Below are positions 45,101 to 54,778 of a stretch of DNA of 64,000 nucleotides, piece by piece. Position numbers and translations under genes: made by a program. Within the stretch, counting starts at the first letter, position 1. Each line of letters begins with the position of its first letter. The DNA lies in NCBI GenBank assembly GCA_965153355.1, contig OZ231128.1, positions 7,130,001 to 7,194,000 on the forward strand, in the 5' to 3' direction. Source of the DNA: Flaccisagitta enflata (lineage: Eukaryota > Chaetognatha > Sagittoidea > Aphragmophora). The notes beneath the pieces were generated by a model. That model saw only the letters and a program-made list of their open reading frames with translations. It searched no databases and had not been told where the DNA came from.

Positions 45101-47706
45101 AAGAGAAGGAAGAGAAGGAGCAGTTGGCTATGTTGGAAGAGGTTGAGTCCGACGACGATTGGATTAATAATCCACCTGGTCTTGCTTATCCCAGCTCTGA
45201 ATCAGAGACCGAGAATGATCTGATTGACAACAAGTCGATTGTGTTGGAAGAAGAGATGCAACAGAGGCTGAGCAAAAATCAGAAAAGAAAGCTCACAGTG
45301 AAGAGGAAGAAAGAGTACAAAAAATCGCTCAGAGCAGCCTCTGATGGCACGAACACAATTGCAGCCCAGTCAGAGGAGCCAATAACTGAAGCAAGCCCTG
45401 AAGGAGCAGAAGGTCATTCAAAAGCTCCACCAACTCTTCCGTCAGAAGAACCGGCGACAGACAGCCAAAAGGCAACCTCAGACACACTGATCATGTCTGA
45501 GCGACAGAAGAAAGACGAGCAAATCAAAGAAATGATAGCCATTGAGCCTAAAGGAGGAGATATGGTTTTCAAAGTAGTTGACAAGATGTTACTCAACCGT
45601 CTCTTCGAAAGCGTGCTGGAGGAGAATGTAAAGGAAATGGTGCTGAGCTTCCAGGGCCAATTCTTTCGTCAAGGCTACGAGTCCACCTCCAATGAGGGCA
45701 TATTTGTCCCAGAAGCACAGATGACAATCCAGGAGGCCCTTGGATATCATTTTTTGATCTGGCATTGCGAAGACTGGATCGTTCAAAAGTATGGAGAAAA
45801 ACCCAAATTGCGAACTGAAGCAGAAATGCAGGACATCAATGCAAAGAAGATTTCTGCGATATGCAGAATGCTTCACTATGCGCGAAGGTGCGCGAAATTG
45901 ATGAAAATCAAAGGTGACATCAAATCAAAAGCATCTCATGCAGTCACCATGTGTGCAGTTAACGCCGGCAGTGATGATGAAATGGAGCACGAAGCATCTA
46001 AAGGACAAGAGGTGATTGTCGATTCAGAAGAGGAGAGTGAGGTACCGGTGATCAAAGTCCTCGGGGGCGACGATGATGAAACCGACGCACCTCCGCGCAT
46101 CATTGACGCTAGACCTCTGGATTGTCACAAAGTGTGCCAGGCTTACACATCAGCTCATGACAGTCTGATACCCGAGATAGCCGACAAAATGGAGCAAGGA
46201 CCGCCCGATGACGATTTGCAATTTGGGGATACAATCCAAAGTGAATATTTGAACAAAGGCGAAAGTATCGAAATTGTATCCAGGTCTCAAACGGTCATCA
46301 TTCTCTCGAGAGAACAAGGTCAGGGCAAAGTAGGCATGATCTCGTATGACAGCATACAGCATCAAGACATGGTGAAGAATGGTGGCTGGTTATACGAAGA
46401 GAGAGAAATGGAAGAGCTAGAAAAGCAGATCTTATCGGGTGAGAAGTCAGGATCAATCATGAAATTGCACAAAAGAATCGAAGGGACGGACAAAGTGGCC
46501 CTCGTCAAAGCTTTATGGTCACCAGGCAAAACAATCATACGACCAAGAAATCCGTCACCCGGGCTATCGCCTGTCGAATTCATCCATTACCTGCGCTGCC
46601 AAGGCAATCAAGACGCGATTGTGGGGCAGGAAATCTCGGCGGCGTTCACACAGATTGATGGCAAAACCGTTGTTGAGCTTTCGGCGGCGAAAAGAAAACG
46701 TTCGCCATCTCCATTCGAGAAAAACAAGAAGAAGGACAGCAACGTCAACATCGTGGGCGCCATCACCATCGACGACGATATCACCAGCGGTGACAACGAC
46801 GAGAATTTCATCCCAAACGTCCGCCTGGAAGAAGTTGAAGGGGATGAAGAGGAGGAGGAAAGGCGAGAAGAGGAGGTGAATGAAGAGGCAATCGATCAAG
46901 TTGCGGAGCAGCAACCAGACGCATCTGCAGCATCAAACACTTCATCTGCGGAGGAAATCCAAAACCAAACTCCGGCAGATGAAGGTCCCTCAGCAACGCC
47001 ACTCACGGCAGAATCATTGGAAGTGGTGCGACCAAAGGCGTTGACAAAAAGCCAAGAAGAATTATTGGCAGAAATGGCAGTAATGGCGGGTAAATTGGAG
47101 AAAAAGAACAAAGAAGTAGCCTGCCTCGTCAACAAGGTTAAAAAGCTGAAATGGGAGCTCAATCTTCGTTCACCTGTGGACAAATGGAAGGTGTTGAAAG
47201 GCAAATGGCCAAGAACCCCTTCGATGGAAATGAAAGCGGAAATTGTCGGAATCCCCTTGCGCATCTTCGAGCAAAACGAGTTGCTGATGGAGTCGAATCA
47301 GTCGGAGGTGGCGGGAAGGGCGATGATATCCGGCGAAATCCGTCAAGCTGGCGAGACGATAACGGAAGCGGTAAATCGTCTCGGTCCAATGGGACTGAAA
47401 AATAGGAGAAAAGAATTACAAGCCAGCTCTGATTTGGAATGGAAAAAGTTGGTCCCCAAAACCTACGACGAGATCAAGGAGGAGGTTTTGGAGGCCGCGC
47501 GTGCGGAAGAGCAGCATTATCACTTCCGCGCGGAACGCATCGCAACACGCGCGAGAGAAAGATACCAGCCCGCGGAATGGTATTTTGGTCCTTCCTTCGG
47601 CGAGCTCTTGGAGCAGGAAGCCGAAAATAGAAGGCGAATCGACGCGGCGCGACAAGGGTCTTTCCAAGCGAATGTCACGCAGTTGGACGACGACAAAAGT
47701 GGCTAA
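42133..47706 (+). CDS. Giant accessory protein with N-terminal RING-H2 and two CCHC knuckles
   Basis: The ORF has 1,857 codons from ATG 42,133; an earlier TTG is ignored. Residues 13-52 hold eight zinc ligands spaced C-x2-C-x16-C-x-H-x2-H-x2-C-x7-C-x2-C, a canonical RING-H2 as in ubiquitin E3 ligases. An acidic region follows, then a long helical part (about 200-700), Lys/Glu-rich linkers, and two perfect zinc knuckles C-x2-C-x4-H-x4-C at residues 907-920 and 925-938. These are the nucleic-acid-binding type found in Gag nucleocapsids. The remaining 900 residues are acidic and low complexity with a coiled coil near 1,640-1,680. It sits upstream of gag in sense orientation, which is unusual. 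The role is inferred: an RNA-binding ubiquitin-ligase-like accessory, or a second Gag-like protein. No protease or RT motif is present. Confidence 0.85.
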   Translation: MERDGIRGVSLECGACDVVGSPLESEWRLFLNCPHSVHKECAEGCEGVCPKCGSASPFRIVNREIVTSIELDKRLKKALNKHETKKKHLMATLDRSAGAWRSLDRVMKYRVVQAREKRKWRIKQRLHNEKKGRRLNDADDDAESVGTSGDAEESADNAADAAELGGESRSVEGEETGEERDEPYRGAETPDSSVIPPIPEEVRREEKERRDKEEMDKAWKAVKEDIIRGLGEDFEGEPEKAAELCLSNLLLDVIQSHEMQDDLARQCVGYLDNVTENQALVMESLSKAQPTLYNDLMEALPNAEEDLNEAARIVSEMNKERNYQRHALEQLTKFQSTLEIRQKEQKEEDEGVDRSPKPLQAVQETIELGKEFGIHIQTIRSDAADRVALEMETKGRDLPVNASIVDIMTMCDLNREIPPQGRRVDVFKFDREKPPNSIPELVKEVEELKRQRNSFALMLKMTAIRLEISERGIKNRDNTHAKMVRFQEVRQEQNEEVHLAFEVFISMLLSELCRERLIRQEALKILEEVPERASAMVAMFRMDGPQDDMGEKKKMTIHRDSMACDIDLVSRKLATGLPPEEKEERLAQIKDGMTQKMNLVWAEPQPVDKRWTKGMAEALWDEMTNPVPQLESLERKEEEDKGPLPPIVPLSDERRQEALNLAIAESGGPRLGPHDSYKPLSQTERRAFINDPWVQKMNNDFMMWSNINLLKIPIDYEGVRKEWEDADLETEEEKEEKKKNKKGKEGKKQKGKKAKEGEMLTTKEELEEMKKRGGEDQDRTGKAGMMVQWTNSDGSLELQYFPPEEIPRLIEAERRVKQRKEIEREMNAFFGVKNSDSEDSSEEDEKPKPQSSPPSRASPRGASGSSPRAMSLHTHSRQPTPGRVRPGASTSPSNMGKTFRGPKELTCWHCGIKGHHINDCPTIKCWRCGETGHHQKVCQAPKTAKEIWDGADKDGKKEKKDDDQDKKKDGSGPSVCAVEMVEMEGPSEDEEKEEKEQLAMLEEVESDDDWINNPPGLAYPSSESETENDLIDNKSIVLEEEMQQRLSKNQKRKLTVKRKKEYKKSLRAASDGTNTIAAQSEEPITEASPEGAEGHSKAPPTLPSEEPATDSQKATSDTLIMSERQKKDEQIKEMIAIEPKGGDMVFKVVDKMLLNRLFESVLEENVKEMVLSFQGQFFRQGYESTSNEGIFVPEAQMTIQEALGYHFLIWHCEDWIVQKYGEKPKLRTEAEMQDINAKKISAICRMLHYARRCAKLMKIKGDIKSKASHAVTMCAVNAGSDDEMEHEASKGQEVIVDSEEESEVPVIKVLGGDDDETDAPPRIIDARPLDCHKVCQAYTSAHDSLIPEIADKMEQGPPDDDLQFGDTIQSEYLNKGESIEIVSRSQTVIILSREQGQGKVGMISYDSIQHQDMVKNGGWLYEEREMEELEKQILSGEKSGSIMKLHKRIEGTDKVALVKALWSPGKTIIRPRNPSPGLSPVEFIHYLRCQGNQDAIVGQEISAAFTQIDGKTVVELSAAKRKRSPSPFEKNKKKDSNVNIVGAITIDDDITSGDNDENFIPNVRLEEVEGDEEEEERREEEVNEEAIDQVAEQQPDASAASNTSSAEEIQNQTPADEGPSATPLTAESLEVVRPKALTKSQEELLAEMAVMAGKLEKKNKEVACLVNKVKKLKWELNLRSPVDKWKVLKGKWPRTPSMEMKAEIVGIPLRIFEQNELLMESNQSEVAGRAMISGEIRQAGETITEAVNRLGPMGLKNRRKELQASSDLEWKKLVPKTYDEIKEEVLEAARAEEQHYHFRAERIATRARERYQPAEWYFGPSFGELLEQEAENRRRIDAARQGSFQANVTQLDDDKSG

Positions 47707-48319
47707 AGAGACAATCTAAACAAATACGGACAATCCATGGAAATTGTCCGAATTGCAAATGTTTTGGGAAAAACAAAATACCGTTGCTTTGATATTGTAC
47801 GAGGTTGATGTTAGAAAAACAATCAAATTACGTGAACTGGTTTATGCGAGATGGAATTGAAAACGCGTATGAAACGTTCTACTTTTGCATGTTTAAAAAT
47901 TCTGCAAGGCCAAGTAAAACCCGCATTGCTTTGAATCATGCTTAAAACTTTCATGTTACTCTCGCATTGAATACTGAATTGCCAAAGGCAAACCATTGCA
48001 TAATTTTTCTCGCCCGTATTAGATACTATGATGAGGTCTAGTATTTGACGTCATATTCTTTTGCCAGTGTTCTAAAAATTGCCACTTCGCATTATTGATC
48101 ACTCAAACATTTTTCAATGTTTTTTTTTTTCTCTCTCAACTCAAATTCATGTTACATGTTCTTTTATATCAAAACAGGTTTCAGGAGAAAAAAAATTGAT
48201 AAGAAGAAAAGCTTCTTTTGCAAGCTCTTGGCTTGAACTCTTAAATAACAATTCGGAACATTCTAATCGAACATTTCGGAAGAAACATATTGAACATTTT
48301 CGATCGATAACCTGCGAGA
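47707..48319 (+). promoter_or_regulatory. Spacer with candidate splice acceptors for the gag message
   Basis: A T11-CTCTCTC run and later CTTTTATATC precede CAG at 48,175-48,177, with a second CAG at 48,182-48,184. These resemble tandem 3' splice sites. Between them and the gag ATG at 48,320 there is no ATG at all, although ATGs are frequent before the acceptor. A message spliced here would start translation at Gag, bypassing the 1,857-codon ORF. The donor is not identified. Confidence 0.55.
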
Positions 48320-51300
48320 ATGAGCGACGAGAGCGCCGGGGGGGGCGGTCAAAATGATCCGCCGAACTCTAGCGACGACGTCAACACGGCGACGATTTTC
48401 ATGGCGCCATCGATTGGCGCGATGATGCCGCTTCTACCGGGCGAAACAACTGCGCGCGCCAGGAGACGATCCGGCGCGTTGCACGTCGCGGAAACGATGA
48501 TAAATATGTTTCCGCAGCCTCGGCGATCGCCCAGACACTCAAATGCACCAAACCAAAATCAATCTGGCGTGAATTTAAACATTGGACAACAACCATCAGC
48601 AATGACGGAAGAAAATGTAAACATGGACTTGGCGTCTACAGATGTTTTCCAATCGGCAATGTCATCAGCTTCAACATCTCAAACGACAAATCCATCATCA
48701 ATTCCACCAGAAACAGTTCAAACATCATCAATTCCATCAGCTGGAATAACATCATCGATTCCATCAGCTGGAATTCCATCAGCAATTCCATCGACTGGAA
48801 TTTTGTCGGCTTTTCCATCAACACATAGTCAAACGACAATGTCATCAACGGGACATCAATCTGCAATACAATCAACAGAATTATCCACGTCTCTTTCATC
48901 ACATCATCAAAACGTGAATCCGTCAAACCGATCAAATGAAAACACTCACTGGTCTGAACTCACACCATCAATTCCATTCTCGACTACGACTACGCCAATG
49001 AGCGGAATTCCATTGGCGATTCCATCATCATCTTCAAATCATGAATCGGCACCAATATCACAGAATGTCATGGACTTGACAAAAGCGCATGTTAATCCAT
49101 CGTCATCCGCGCCAGAATTTAACATGCCGTCATCATCAACAGTATCAATGATCACAACGCTGGGTACTCAAAGAAACGAGCTTGTCAGCAGCTGCCAAAG
49201 GAAATTGGCTTCAAATCAGACCTTGATTGACACAAGCAATAGAAACGACGAAATTCAGTCGTCACCTTTGAGTAGTGAGGATGAAATGGAAACTTCGTCG
49301 AGTGCATCGATGTCGAGAAGTAGATGTATTGATGGCGGTGAGGTCAGAGAAGGCTTGAATAAATTGCATATCGATGAAGATGCAAATGAAAAGCCTGTGG
49401 AAGATGAAAATGTAACAGCGGTTAAAAATCTGCTCGATTCAGAAAGAAGAAATGAGGCATATGACCCAGAAAGACCGAGCATGTCGTCGGAAGACGGCAG
49501 GGTCAACACAACAGCACAGCCCATCCCAATTACCAATACCAGACGGAGTATGCAAGAAGACCGTCTCTCGGTCATATACCCTGAGATAGGGGTGCCGCCG
49601 GGTACACAAAACGATGACAGTACCATGACGGGTCAATTGATCGCTTATTATGAGGAAAATAAAAGGGACATAAAAAGATATCAAATTCCCTCATTCCCAA
49701 ACCCAATTGACGCTCTGGTTGAAACCTTCACTACTCATCGTGAACACTACTCAGACGTGATTCAACGTCCTACCATCAAGAAAAATCGAGAATATTTGAA
49801 AAAAGTTCTGGTCGAGCCAGAATTGTTACCTGGCATGGAATCAAGAGCACTCAAGGCTATACAGAGAGGTCTTTTACCTGGAGGCGGATTTGATCCGGAA
49901 TCGGCAGACGGATATGCAAAGGGTCATCGGCATCCTGATCCATTTGATCTATTCCCGGGGATTGAACCAATGGAAACAAGTAAAATCCCAACAACCAGAT
50001 ACCACCTGAACCGAATGTTTGAAAAATTTCTGGTGAACGGGGATGTGCCAACAATGCACCCAGCAGCATTGAGTAATCTAGATGGAAACCTAAGTGCCAT
50101 AATAGCGCAATCCGTGGTTGATGTACACAAACCTAATTGCCACGTATGCGGTCAAAGGCTGACCAGCCACTTAACAAAATGCGAAATCAAAGGATGCATC
50201 CGCATTAAAAGCAGTGATGGGAGTGTCATGTCTATGGAAGAAGCACAAAAGATTTGGAAAGTTAACACATTGTTATCTATAATTGATCAAACCATTCTCT
50301 GCGACATCATAGACAAGGCAGATATGACACAGGCACTGTTGAGCGGACCACAACCATGTGTGGGTGTGGATGATCGCATCGCCAAGCTGCAAGATGAACT
50401 CAGCGCGTTGAACGCAGCATGCAATAAGGAAAGTGGTGAGAAAAAAGAATTGGAGAAGCAATTGACCGAAGTAAGTGAAAGGGTGAAAAGAAGAAACACA
50501 GAAAGAATAAATCTTAAAAATGAAAGAGATGAGGCGACCAAGAAGGCGGAGGCCAGCGCAGCGGAAGTCGAAACATACAAGAAACAAGTCGAAGACTTAA
50601 AAGAGAAACTGTTTACCGCGCAAGAGAAGCTGGCCAACGTGGCAGTCGACTCTAATGAAACTAAAACAAGTTCGATGTCACTAACTCAGCAAAATGCAAC
50701 GCTTACCGAGCAGAAAAAGCAATTGGAAGAATCTCTGAACGCCCATAAGACAACTATAAAAGAGCAGAAAAAATTGTTGAAGACTTATGAGACCAATAAC
50801 ACAGATCTGAAAAATCTAACTTCAGAACTAACCAAAGCAAAAGAGAAAATCGAAAACTATGATAAAGAAAAGAAAGCCATGATCGAGTCATACAATGCTT
50901 TTGAATCCACAGGCAAGGTAAGGGAAATGAAATTGCAAAACGTTAGGGCAGAATATCAAAAGTATCAATTAGATGCGCTAAAAATGCAACAGAAGTTCCA
51001 AAGAGAAAAAGATTCTCAAGACGCTGTTATAGCGCAGAAGGACTTTGAAATAGCTGCTCTAAAAGCTCGCACACCTGAAACGGTGAATGATAATTTGGAG
51101 TTAATGAAGCAGGTGAATATGAAGAAAACGGAGGAAATAGATGATTTAAAAGCAAGAAACGGTGTTTTGAATAATCAGTGCATTACGTTGGACAATGAAA
51201 TAAAGCAACAGAATGAGACCATCGCAAACCTTCAACAAATGGTCGAGGATGACAGAAAGTTAAAGGAAGATTTGGCTCAAAGCGGTAACAATTCTGACCA

Positions 51301-54300
51301 AAAATTGAAGAACCTTTTTGAGGAACCGATCAATGATGAAATTTTGGTCAAAATGCAAGCAGATTACAACCTCACAGAAAATGACAGGGCCTGGCTGAAA
51401 AACATGATGGCAGAAGCAAATGCCCTAAAGAAACGAGGAGCCAAATTTGATAAACTCAGAGAAGCGGTTATTGACGGCATGGAATTAATGAAAAAGTATG
51501 TCGAAAAGACAAACAGCAGCGAGAGATTCAATGGGCAATTTTTTGAAGTCTACAACCATCTTCACAAAATACTTATTTCAACCGCAGAATGTGACAAAGA
51601 TAAAACCATAACGACAGCAAATGGAAAAATCTTGAAAGAATTGGAAAACGATGTCGTTTATGATGATGCAAACCCATTTTTCATAATCAATTCGAAAAGC
51701 GGTAACAAAGATGAAAAAATGGCAACCGTGGCGGCACCGCAGTATGCTACACCAGCTTATTCACCTGCACCAATTAGCTCTCCATCAGCTCCGACTTCGT
51801 TGCATATGCGGTCCCCACAATTTTCATCTCCGCATAGAATGGCAACGCCAGTTATTAGCATGCCCACAGCTGACGCAAACGTTGACGTCGGCCATATTGG
51901 GGCCGTGGGCGCGAACATGAATTCTGATGCTTCGGGAACGAGTGAGGACGAAAGAAGTAAAAGTCCTACAAAAAAGAAGAGTAAAGCAGAGCTTCAAAAT
52001 GAAGCAAGTGCGGTGGTGATGAGCAGAGATGGCACACCAAGACCAGCACCCGGAAATTTGATCTTTAATCCTTCAACGCCGCCGCCACCATATCCCATGG
52101 CATCGCGGGCGTTGACTCACATGAGATCACCATCACCATCACCATCATCACCAGCATCATCGTCGATGATCAGAATTCAAAGTCCAGGCATGCCATATTA
52201 CTCACCGACTTCGAAAGATAAGTTGTCATCGACTTCCTCGAACAGCGGCAGTGGATCGTCAAAGCCGCAGCAATACATGACATTCCTGAGGCCAGGGCAA
52301 GAAATGAGCCAAATACCGCCTGGTGGTGAACCACCAATCCCCGCTGAGCCGTTGACCGCAATGAGGCAGCCGGTAAACTTGACGACTACCCCTTCGCCGG
52401 CAGCAACGATGCCAACGGTAGTTCATCCGCATCTGCAAATGTCATCGCAGATGCATGGACATCATCAGCAAAAAGCACTGCAATTGCCTTCACAAAATAC
52501 ATCTTTTAATCAAGTACCATTTCAATCCGTGGCGCCGCAACAAGCAAAAGTTGCTTCTTATCCTCAGCAAAGCACTTCAGCACCTCAATCGAGTGTGCAT
52601 CAGCAACCATCATCCTCTCAATCAGCAAATCAAAATCAGCAAAATCGGCAGCAAAATCAACCTAACCGAGAGCAGTGGCCACCATTGCCACCACCAACAA
52701 ATGACATAAGGCAATTAATCAACCTAACGGTACCAGTCTTGATAAGCAGAAAACGTGATTATGAAAAATTACCTGGAGATAAATATCAGCAAGAAGCAAT
52801 GTTGATTGAGGGCATTTTGCAGAAAAAGCAGAGGCCCTCCAGGGGTAGATGTAATCCGTACGATCCACATCTTAGAGGGCCGCCAAGAGACGACGATGAT
52901 AGAGGCGGAAGTCATGGCCAAAGGCGCTTCCCCAATCATTCTCCTGCAACAGCAAAAAGAAAAGAAGAAAGACGTCAAACCTTCGCCCAAAGAGGCGGTT
53001 ATCGAGGCGGTCGTCAACATGAAAATGAATGGTATGATCATGATTCCACAGATGAGGAAATGTACGGCATGTGGAAAGATCCAGATGAGGTCACGATTGC
53101 AGAATTGGCTGAACAATTTGGTGATTTAAAAGCTTCAAAAGCAACATCTTTTGCCCAAAACGAATGGTCCGAAGGAAAGTCAAAAATGATAAATATTGAA
53201 CAAGGAAAAGAAGCGGATCTCCAATCCGGCAATCAGTACGACGATTATTTTCGTTTTCCCACCTCATCGGGGTATGGAGGTGGAGGAGGAGGAGGCGGCG
53301 ATGACGACGATTACGACGACGATTATGACGACAGACGCCACAATCGCCGCCCAAGACGCAATTTGGGCAACACCGATGATACGTACCCGCCGGGAACGAC
53401 GCCACCGAATATAAACACACCTGCTGGAGAGGTACCTACAATTTTTGTTTTTCCATCCATGGATGAAGTAAAGCCGCCATATGCATTGAAACATGCTATG
53501 GACGGCAATGTGTGCGGGGGCACATCTGAGCATGATGACTATAAATTAATTAAAGGAGTAACTAAAGAGATAAATTTAGACAAATGCCCCGCACACATGG
53601 ATGAGTTTTTGTACTTTAAAAGACAAATTAATACGTTCATAGAAGTAACTAGAGCTGCCATCAGCAAAAAAGTTACCATCTATACGATGGTGGCGGTTTT
53701 GATGTTGCGCACGGCAAAGTATCATCACATAATCAAGAGATTGGCGTCTAGACAAGGATACTATACTTCCTTTCGCCATTTTATACGGGTGTTTATACTA
53801 GAACAATGGCCGAATGCCAAAGATAGAGCATTGCATCTCAGTGGATTTTGCAAACAAAGATCTCAAAGTATCGAAATGTACTTCGAAAGCTTCGTAGCTA
53901 TCTACGAAGAATTCGGTACCAGTTTAGACGATCACATAATCAAATTTATTGATGGGCTAAATAATGCACAACTGAGAGAAAGAGTGAGATGCAATGACTA
54001 TCAGCAAAAGACCCTGTTAACGGTCAGAGAGTATGCCATCCGTACTTGGCAAAACATGGAAGCAGAAATGGCTTGTAGAAATAAATCTTATTTTAACAAA
54101 TCTACAGGCAATCGTACCGGAAACGGATTCAGCCGCCAACAACGCGGATACAGCCGCGGGCGAGGCCGTGGTCGTGGAAACAGCAACTTCCGAGGACGCG
54201 GAAGAGGATCATCAACCCAATCAATCGCCTCAATCAGAGCGGCGCCGACGGGAGGCCGCGGACGCGGCCGTAGTAAATCAGTCGGCAGGCAAGGAGGAAG

Positions 54301-54772
54301 AGGCGCCGGGAGAGGCGCCGGAAACGGAAGACGAACCTCCAGCGCTCCACGACGAAGCGCATCGCGTGGAAACGCACAAGGGCGCGAGCGGCAACAAAGC
54401 CGCAGCAGAAGCGAGGGGAGAGAAAGATCGTCGAGCGCTTCTAGATATCGAGGAGGCGCGAGGAGCGCCAGCGCCGGAAACCGTAGATCCGGAACGCCTC
54501 ACGCAAAAATTGCCGCTCTGGATAATGGGGGCAAACGCGAAGAAGCAATTAAGAAAGCGCGTCAATTGGGGCTAAAGGGTTGTGTAGGGTGTATGGCTAG
54601 TTCCCACCGGTACAGTCAATGGTTCCGTGACTGTCTATCTGACTGTCCCTTCTGCGGAAAGACATTTTCAAATAATGACAACAGGCACTTAGCAATGTTG
54701 TGCAGAAGTATCCCAAAAGAAAAATCTGAAATTTTGAGAAAAATCTGGGCAGCGAGGGACAATCGTGATTGA
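48320..54772 (+). CDS. gag: Oversized Gag-like polyprotein (2,150 residues)
   Basis: Order of parts: Ser/Thr/Pro-rich low-complexity N-terminus (1-330); a C-x2-C-x6-H-x3-C finger at residues 607-621; long coiled coil (about 690-985); Ser/Pro/Gln-rich linker (1,130-1,460); RG-rich and GD-rich patches (1,520-1,690); a helical capsid-like domain of retrotransposon Gag type (about 1,747-1,918, with FLYFKRQI, FRHFIRVFILEQWP and LREYAIRTW-like blocks); an RGG/SR-rich basic tail (1,935-2,060); and a C-terminal Cys/His cluster (C2088-x2-C, then CPFC...H-x3-C). The capsid domain and basic RNA-binding tail support Gag. The 1,700 residues in front are extra compared with ordinary Gags of 300-500 residues. 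It ends in TGA directly in frame with pol. Confidence 0.85.
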   Translation: MSDESAGGGGQNDPPNSSDDVNTATIFMAPSIGAMMPLLPGETTARARRRSGALHVAETMINMFPQPRRSPRHSNAPNQNQSGVNLNIGQQPSAMTEENVNMDLASTDVFQSAMSSASTSQTTNPSSIPPETVQTSSIPSAGITSSIPSAGIPSAIPSTGILSAFPSTHSQTTMSSTGHQSAIQSTELSTSLSSHHQNVNPSNRSNENTHWSELTPSIPFSTTTTPMSGIPLAIPSSSSNHESAPISQNVMDLTKAHVNPSSSAPEFNMPSSSTVSMITTLGTQRNELVSSCQRKLASNQTLIDTSNRNDEIQSSPLSSEDEMETSSSASMSRSRCIDGGEVREGLNKLHIDEDANEKPVEDENVTAVKNLLDSERRNEAYDPERPSMSSEDGRVNTTAQPIPITNTRRSMQEDRLSVIYPEIGVPPGTQNDDSTMTGQLIAYYEENKRDIKRYQIPSFPNPIDALVETFTTHREHYSDVIQRPTIKKNREYLKKVLVEPELLPGMESRALKAIQRGLLPGGGFDPESADGYAKGHRHPDPFDLFPGIEPMETSKIPTTRYHLNRMFEKFLVNGDVPTMHPAALSNLDGNLSAIIAQSVVDVHKPNCHVCGQRLTSHLTKCEIKGCIRIKSSDGSVMSMEEAQKIWKVNTLLSIIDQTILCDIIDKADMTQALLSGPQPCVGVDDRIAKLQDELSALNAACNKESGEKKELEKQLTEVSERVKRRNTERINLKNERDEATKKAEASAAEVETYKKQVEDLKEKLFTAQEKLANVAVDSNETKTSSMSLTQQNATLTEQKKQLEESLNAHKTTIKEQKKLLKTYETNNTDLKNLTSELTKAKEKIENYDKEKKAMIESYNAFESTGKVREMKLQNVRAEYQKYQLDALKMQQKFQREKDSQDAVIAQKDFEIAALKARTPETVNDNLELMKQVNMKKTEEIDDLKARNGVLNNQCITLDNEIKQQNETIANLQQMVEDDRKLKEDLAQSGNNSDQKLKNLFEEPINDEILVKMQADYNLTENDRAWLKNMMAEANALKKRGAKFDKLREAVIDGMELMKKYVEKTNSSERFNGQFFEVYNHLHKILISTAECDKDKTITTANGKILKELENDVVYDDANPFFIINSKSGNKDEKMATVAAPQYATPAYSPAPISSPSAPTSLHMRSPQFSSPHRMATPVISMPTADANVDVGHIGAVGANMNSDASGTSEDERSKSPTKKKSKAELQNEASAVVMSRDGTPRPAPGNLIFNPSTPPPPYPMASRALTHMRSPSPSPSSPASSSMIRIQSPGMPYYSPTSKDKLSSTSSNSGSGSSKPQQYMTFLRPGQEMSQIPPGGEPPIPAEPLTAMRQPVNLTTTPSPAATMPTVVHPHLQMSSQMHGHHQQKALQLPSQNTSFNQVPFQSVAPQQAKVASYPQQSTSAPQSSVHQQPSSSQSANQNQQNRQQNQPNREQWPPLPPPTNDIRQLINLTVPVLISRKRDYEKLPGDKYQQEAMLIEGILQKKQRPSRGRCNPYDPHLRGPPRDDDDRGGSHGQRRFPNHSPATAKRKEERRQTFAQRGGYRGGRQHENEWYDHDSTDEEMYGMWKDPDEVTIAELAEQFGDLKASKATSFAQNEWSEGKSKMINIEQGKEADLQSGNQYDDYFRFPTSSGYGGGGGGGGDDDDYDDDYDDRRHNRRPRRNLGNTDDTYPPGTTPPNINTPAGEVPTIFVFPSMDEVKPPYALKHAMDGNVCGGTSEHDDYKLIKGVTKEINLDKCPAHMDEFLYFKRQINTFIEVTRAAISKKVTIYTMVAVLMLRTAKYHHIIKRLASRQGYYTSFRHFIRVFILEQWPNAKDRALHLSGFCKQRSQSIEMYFESFVAIYEEFGTSLDDHIIKFIDGLNNAQLRERVRCNDYQQKTLLTVREYAIRTWQNMEAEMACRNKSYFNKSTGNRTGNGFSRQQRGYSRGRGRGRGNSNFRGRGRGSSTQSIASIRAAPTGGRGRGRSKSVGRQGGRGAGRGAGNGRRTSSAPRRSASRGNAQGRERQQSRSRSEGRERSSSASRYRGGARSASAGNRRSGTPHAKIAALDNGGKREEAIKKARQLGLKGCVGCMASSHRYSQWFRDCLSDCPFCGKTFSNNDNRHLAMLCRSIPKEKSEILRKIWAARDNRD

Positions 54773-54778
54773 CAATCA
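54770..54778 (+). promoter_or_regulatory. Gag-Pol readthrough stop, TGA CAA TCA
   Basis: The gag stop TGA is followed by CAATCA, which fits the STOP-CAR-YYA readthrough context known from tobamoviruses. The frame stays open with no stop through the pol ORF, and pol has no ATG before its protease. Readthrough is therefore the simplest way to make Pol. Confidence 0.8.
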
